A stretch of 10,900 bases of DNA. It comes from JBBDXI01 sp040902425 (GTDB lineage Bacteria; Planctomycetota; Phycisphaerae; Phycisphaerales; UBA1924). Of this stretch, positions 6,402-10,900 are shown in pieces (position 1 is the stretch's first letter; the number at the start of each line of letters is the position of its first letter). The DNA is taken from assembly GCA_040902425.1 (NCBI GenBank), contig JBBDXI010000113.1, positions 1 to 10,900 of the forward strand, given 5' to 3'. A program made the position numbers and the translations under genes. Below the pieces are notes generated by a model. The model saw only the letters and a list, made by a program, of their open reading frames with translations, did no database searches and had not been told where the DNA came from.

Positions 6402-6947
6402 TCACGGGCCGGGACGTGGGAACGCGCTCTCCTCGGACGCCCGCTCGAGCGCACGGAGCGCGCTGTCGAGGACCGCCGGGCCGCCGGCCACCTGGGTCCC
6501 GTGGGCGTAGTGGTGCGAGAACCCGCCCTCGTCCAGCCGCGCCATCAGCTGGTCGCCCCCTTCGCGGACCAGCAAGAGTCCGCGATGCCCCACGCAGGCC
6601 TGCGCCGCGCAGCCGGTGATCGCGATGTAGTTGGCGTCCCCGACGCGCACCATCCGCACGGGCCCGCCTCGCTCGAAGTACGCGGGGGCCGCCAGGGTCA
6701 GCTTCCCGACGCCCGGGGACGGCGGGCCCCAGTCGGCGCCGAACAGCGCGCGCACCTTGTCGCGCAGCTGCGGGTTGTCCAGGACTTCGCTCGCCGAGCG
6801 GCCGTAGGCGAGCGCGCGGGCATCGGCGGCAAACACCTCCGCCGTGGGTGGGCCCGACGAGCCCGGCGGCGGAGGGACCACGCACCCGGCGATGACCGGC
6901 GTGAGCAGCAGGCACACAAGCGCTCCCCGCAGCAGCGAATGGCGCAC
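6402..6947 (-). CDS. Small lipoprotein with similarity to Ivy-type lysozyme inhibitors
   Basis: The 181-residue product starts at GTG 6947. It has a type II signal peptide: R7 charge, a hydrophobic core LVCLLLTPV and lipobox VIAG-C22. A PPPP-rich spacer follows. The mature part has an N-terminal helical stretch (LDNPQLRDKVRALFG), then PGVGKLTLAAPAYFE and DANYIAITG followed by CAAQAC (C113, C118) and GLLLVREGGDQLMARL. Ivy-family lysozyme inhibitors share this order: a helix, then a strand reading like 'y.v...C', a C-x4-C loop, then strands. Ivy itself has CKPHDC with the inhibitory His. That His is absent here, so inhibition is doubtful. Gram-negative envelope anchoring is expected from the lipobox. 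The family link is my inference from motif order only. The gene may lead a transcript with the CBS and MaoC genes. Confidence 0.75.
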   Translation of the reverse strand: MRHSLLRGALVCLLLTPVIAGCVVPPPPGSSGPPTAEVFAADARALAYGRSASEVLDNPQLRDKVRALFGADWGPPSPGVGKLTLAAPAYFERGGPVRMVRVGDANYIAITGCAAQACVGHRGLLLVREGGDQLMARLDEGGFSHHYAHGTQVAGGPAVLDSALRALERASEESAFPRPGP

Positions 6948-6953
6948 GGACTC

Positions 6954-6959
6954 CCTCCT
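6954..6959 (-). promoter_or_regulatory. Ribosome binding site that fixes the lipoprotein start at GTG 6947
   Basis: AGGAGG, read on the minus strand, is 6 nt upstream of GTG 6947, the same spacing as for the CBS and first MaoC genes. An ATG at 7061 in the same frame would add 38 residues, mostly Arg-rich, before the signal peptide. That is unlikely for a lipoprotein. Confidence 0.7.
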
Positions 6960-7108
6960 CTGGCGCCTCCATCGGGCAATCGCCGTGCCACGGGTTCGCC
7001 CCGCCCACGCGCCCGCAAAATCGCGCCGAGTCAAGCAGTTGTGACGGAACAGGTCGAGCACCCCGCGGCGCGGCCCTACCTATTTACCGTGTAAGGAAGG
7101 AAACAAGA

Positions 7109-7160
7109 CCCTCTCCCCCATTCAACCCTCTCCCCTCTGGGGAGAGGGCAGGGTGAGGGG
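7109..7160 (+). repeat. Intergenic hairpin repeat, copy I, with an extra left arm
   Basis: Core stem 7126-7135 with 7139-7148 around TCT, then CA and GGGTGAGGGG to 7160. A second left-arm-like CCCTCTCCCCC lies at 7109-7119, separated by ATTCAA, so two alternative left arms compete for one right arm. Confidence 0.85.
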
Positions 7161-7276
7161 CCGTACTTCGACACACGGATAGACGCCAGTGGGAGGGGGC
7201 CGAGAGAGCGGGGCTGGATGTCGTGTGGATCGGCGCAGCGGGCAGACCGCGCAGGGTATAGTAGCGGCCCGCCCCC

Positions 7277-9634
<2,358 letters not shown>

Positions 9635-9716
9635 TTCCTACAGACCAGAAGCGTCACGCGCAGAACAGCCGCTGCCACAACGCGGCGCAAGTCTGCTTGA
9701 CCATGGTCTTTCTGCC

Positions 9717-9732
9717 TGGCACCCCCGATGCA
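9717..9732 (+). promoter_or_regulatory. Candidate sigma-54 (-24/-12) promoter before the response regulator
   Basis: TGGCAC at 9717-9722 and TGCA at 9729-9732 place the invariant GG (9718-9719) and GC (9730-9731) exactly 12 bases apart, as in the consensus TGGCAC-N5-TTGCA; the first T of the -12 element is A here. Transcription would begin near 9743, very close to ATG 9748. The leader would then be about 5 nt, unless GTG 9766 is the true start. No upstream activator site was recognised. Confidence 0.4.
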
Positions 9733-9747
9733 ACCTAGCCAGGTGCG

Positions 9748-10149
9748 ATGGGCCTCCAATCGAACGTGAGCGTCACTGTCGGCCGCATCCTCGTGGTCGA
9801 CGACGACGCGGGCGCCCGGGACCTCATCGTCTCGAGCCTGCGCGCCGACGGCCACGACGTGGACGCCAGCGGCAGCGGTTTCGAGGCCCTCCGGCTGCTC
9901 GGCCGGCAGTGGTACGACCTGGTCGTATCCGACCTGATGATGCCCGAGCTCGACGGCCCGAGCCTCTACTCGGCGGTCACGCACCGCTGGCCGATCAGCC
10001 GTCCCCACTTCCTGTTCGTCTCCGGCCTCCCCAACACCTCCGCCTTCGACGGCTTCCTGCAAGTCATCCACGCAACCGTCCTGACCAAGCCGCTCAAAGT
10101 CGGCGCCCTCCGCCGCGCCATCAAGCGAATCCTCCAACCCCACCCCTGA
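9748..10149 (+). CDS. Stand-alone response regulator receiver domain (CheY-like)
   Basis: The 133-residue product is a single receiver domain with no output domain. Key residues are visible: acidic pocket D18-D20 (ILVVDDD), phosphoacceptor D62 (LVVSDLMMPELDG), the switch Ser S92 (FLFVSG) and the conserved lysine K114 in TKPL. It would be phosphorylated by a histidine kinase and signal by protein contact, but no kinase is in the window. ATG 9748 has AGGTG only 2 nt away. GTG 9766 in the same frame would remove six residues before the fold and is a reasonable alternative, given the candidate promoter just upstream. It follows the molybdopterin gene by 113 nt. A hairpin repeat starts 9 nt after the stop. 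Confidence 0.9.
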   Translation: MGLQSNVSVTVGRILVVDDDAGARDLIVSSLRADGHDVDASGSGFEALRLLGRQWYDLVVSDLMMPELDGPSLYSAVTHRWPISRPHFLFVSGLPNTSAFDGFLQVIHATVLTKPLKVGALRRAIKRILQPHP

Positions 10150-10158
10150 CCCTTCCCC

Positions 10159-10222
10159 CCCTCTCCCCTATGGGGAGAGGGCAGGGTGAGGGGTCCCAGG
10201 GGCGGGGGCCCCAGGGTGAGAG
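10159..10222 (+). repeat. Intergenic hairpin repeat, copy J, with second tail unit
   Basis: Stem 10159-10168 with 10172-10181 around a TAT loop, then CA and GGGTGAGGGG to 10193. A spaced second tail (GGGTGAGAGG) ends at 10222, and between them lies a short G/C palindromic piece (GGGGC and GCCCC). It sits just after the response-regulator stop. Confidence 0.85.
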
Positions 10223-10362
10223 GTCGGTAACACCCACCCAGCACTCTCGACCCTCCCCGCAACTCAGCAGGCGCCCATCCACCCCGCGTCCCCCCGAATC
10301 CCCGGATACCCCCACCGGCACACGCCTTGCTCCCTGCCTAATTCGAGAGGAGGAGCACTCTC

Positions 10363-10695
10363 ATGACCTGGAAAACCCCCTTCGCAATCCTGGCAACGAC
10401 CCTCACCCTGGCCGGACCCGCGACCGCGCAGACGCCAGGGACCCCGACCCCGCCGGGAAGACCGGGCCTCCCGACCCCCGGAACACCCGGGGCGACGACG
10501 CCAGGCTTCCCCGGCAGCACGACGCCCGGGACGGGGACGCGGGGCGCCACGACCCCGGGTCTACCCGGCACGCCGACACCGGGCTCGCCCAGCATCAACA
10601 ACCCCAGCAGCACGAACCCGACCTTCCCCTGCCCGCCCGGTCAGACGCGGCGGCCGGGCAGCCGGGTCTGCGTTCCGGGACCGACTACCAGATAG
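10363..10695 (+). CDS. Small secreted Pro/Gly/Thr-rich repeat protein
   Basis: The 110-residue product starts at ATG 10363, with AGGAGGAG at 10348-10355 seven nt upstream. A signal peptide is clear: K4, hydrophobic FAILATTLTLAG, and a likely cleavage after ATA at residue 22. Residues 23-88 are a low-complexity array of TPG, PGT and GTP-like triplets with few charges, collagen-like in composition but not strict Gly-X-Y. The end is a compact piece with two cysteines (C90, C103) in CPPGQTRRPGSRVCVPG, which could form one disulfide. The coding frame is supported by the signal peptide and ribosome binding site. I do not recognise a family. It may be an extracellular or envelope-surface protein. 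Unrelated frames on both strands are also open because of the repeats. Confidence 0.7.
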   Translation: MTWKTPFAILATTLTLAGPATAQTPGTPTPPGRPGLPTPGTPGATTPGFPGSTTPGTGTRGATTPGLPGTPTPGSPSINNPSSTNPTFPCPPGQTRRPGSRVCVPGPTTR

Positions 10696-10727
10696 AGCGG
10701 CACGCGGGCAGATAAAGCAGCCCGCAA

Positions 10728-10753
10728 CCCTCTCCCTCCCAGGAGGGAGAGGG
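10728..10753 (+). repeat. Intergenic hairpin repeat, copy K (variant stem, no tail)
   Basis: Arms CCCTCTCCCTCC (10728-10739) and GGAGGGAGAGGG (10742-10753) are perfectly complementary, extending the usual stem with T-A and C-G pairs. The GGGTGAGGGG tail is missing. It starts 32 nt after the stop of the secreted protein gene. Confidence 0.8.
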
Positions 10754-10767
10754 AGCCGGCTGGCGAT

Positions 10768-10806
10768 CCCTCTCCCCCGCGAGGGGGAGAGGGCAGGGTG
10801 AGGGGG
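10768..10806 (+). repeat. Intergenic hairpin repeat, copy L (11-bp stem)
   Basis: Arms CCCTCTCCCCC (10768-10778) and GGGGGAGAGGG (10783-10793) close a GCGA loop, a four-base loop of the stable GNRA type. The CA plus GGGTGAGGGGG tail runs to 10806. It lies 14 nt after copy K in the same orientation. Confidence 0.85.
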
Positions 10807-10900
10807 CGGCCTCCCCGCCGACCGGGGGCTTCGTGAATATTTCGGGCTAGGAGTCTGTCCGGGTAATCATGTTTACGCTCTCAGGCCGCTCGAGGTCCGT
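10807..10900. other. Unassigned right end, less GC-rich; possible start of an element or gene
   Basis: Around 10830-10878 the base composition drops markedly below that of the rest (GAATATTT, GGGTAATCATGTTTACG). An ATG at 10869 opens a frame of ten codons to the edge (MFTLSGRSRS), with AGGAG 14 nt upstream, too far for a good ribosome binding site. The string AGGAGTCTGTCCGGGTAA recalls the kind of sequence found at insertion-sequence ends, but I cannot confirm it. Confidence 0.25.

Larger units (their letters stand above)
6948..7276. other. Divergent intergenic region between lipoprotein and molybdopterin-subunit genes
   Basis: This 329-base region should hold promoters for both directions. 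It contains the lipoprotein ribosome binding site, an unusually AT-rich patch at 7080-7108 (with TTAC-CGT-GTAA at 7084-7094) and hairpin copy I. TATAGT at 7257-7262 resembles a -10 box 14 nt before ATG 7277, but no -35 match lies at the right distance. I see no gene or RNA in it. Confidence 0.5.

Noticed and set aside
6948..7061. ATG 7061 as the start of the lipoprotein gene
   Set aside because: It would bury the lipoprotein signal sequence behind 38 mostly Arg-rich residues. GTG 6947 has AGGAGG at ideal spacing.
7257..7262. TATAGT as the -10 box of a promoter for the molybdopterin gene
   Set aside because: No -35 hexamer lies 16-18 nt upstream, and a single hexamer match is too weak to call as a feature.

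Overview
The window is a very GC-rich bacterial chromosomal segment. It holds nine protein-coding genes, one possible gene remnant, and about a dozen copies of a short intergenic hairpin repeat. The strong G/C bias at third codon positions, the gene mix (PutA, paired MaoC proteins, an orphan molybdopterin dehydrogenase subunit, a CBS-pair protein) and the CCCTCTCC-rich hairpin family suggest an uncultivated soil or groundwater lineage such as Rokubacteria/Methylomirabilota. That placement is inferred from general knowledge of such genomes. No marker gene is present, so high-GC proteobacteria or another phylum remain possible. Nothing marks the region as plasmid or phage.

Layout. Positions 1-1778 (minus strand, running off the left edge) encode the proline dehydrogenase part and the start of the aldehyde dehydrogenase part of a bifunctional PutA. 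A repeat-bearing divergent intergenic region follows, then a plus-strand MFS transporter (2040-3533). Positions 3534-4011 are dense with hairpin repeats and hold an unrecognised 54-residue coding-like remnant. A zinc-dependent MDR alcohol dehydrogenase (4021-4980) has a clear internal shortening in its nucleotide-binding domain. It converges on a minus-strand cluster, in transcription order: a small lipoprotein resembling the lysozyme inhibitor Ivy (6947 to 6402), a CBS-pair protein (6365 to 5913) and two MaoC-like hotdog proteins with overlapping ends (5863 to 5441 and 5454 to 5038). Divergent from this cluster is a large molybdopterin-binding subunit of the xanthine dehydrogenase/CoxL superfamily (7277-9634) with no partner subunits in view. 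A stand-alone response-regulator receiver (9748-10149) follows, preceded by a good match to a sigma-54 promoter. A small secreted Pro/Gly/Thr-rich repeat protein (10363-10695) comes next. The right end has two more hairpins and a less GC-rich stretch that may begin another element or gene.

The genes do not form one obvious pathway. The theme is catabolism and redox: proline oxidation, an alcohol dehydrogenase, enoyl-CoA hydratase-like proteins and a molybdenum hydroxylase. The most notable non-genic signal is the hairpin family. Its stems vary in sequence but stay paired, several copies sit 2-10 nt after stop codons, one supplies the stop codon of a gene, and its 3' tail is repeatedly expanded in tandem. 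One stretch inside the molybdopterin gene (7636-7688) is pure G/C and looks like corrupted sequence rather than biology.
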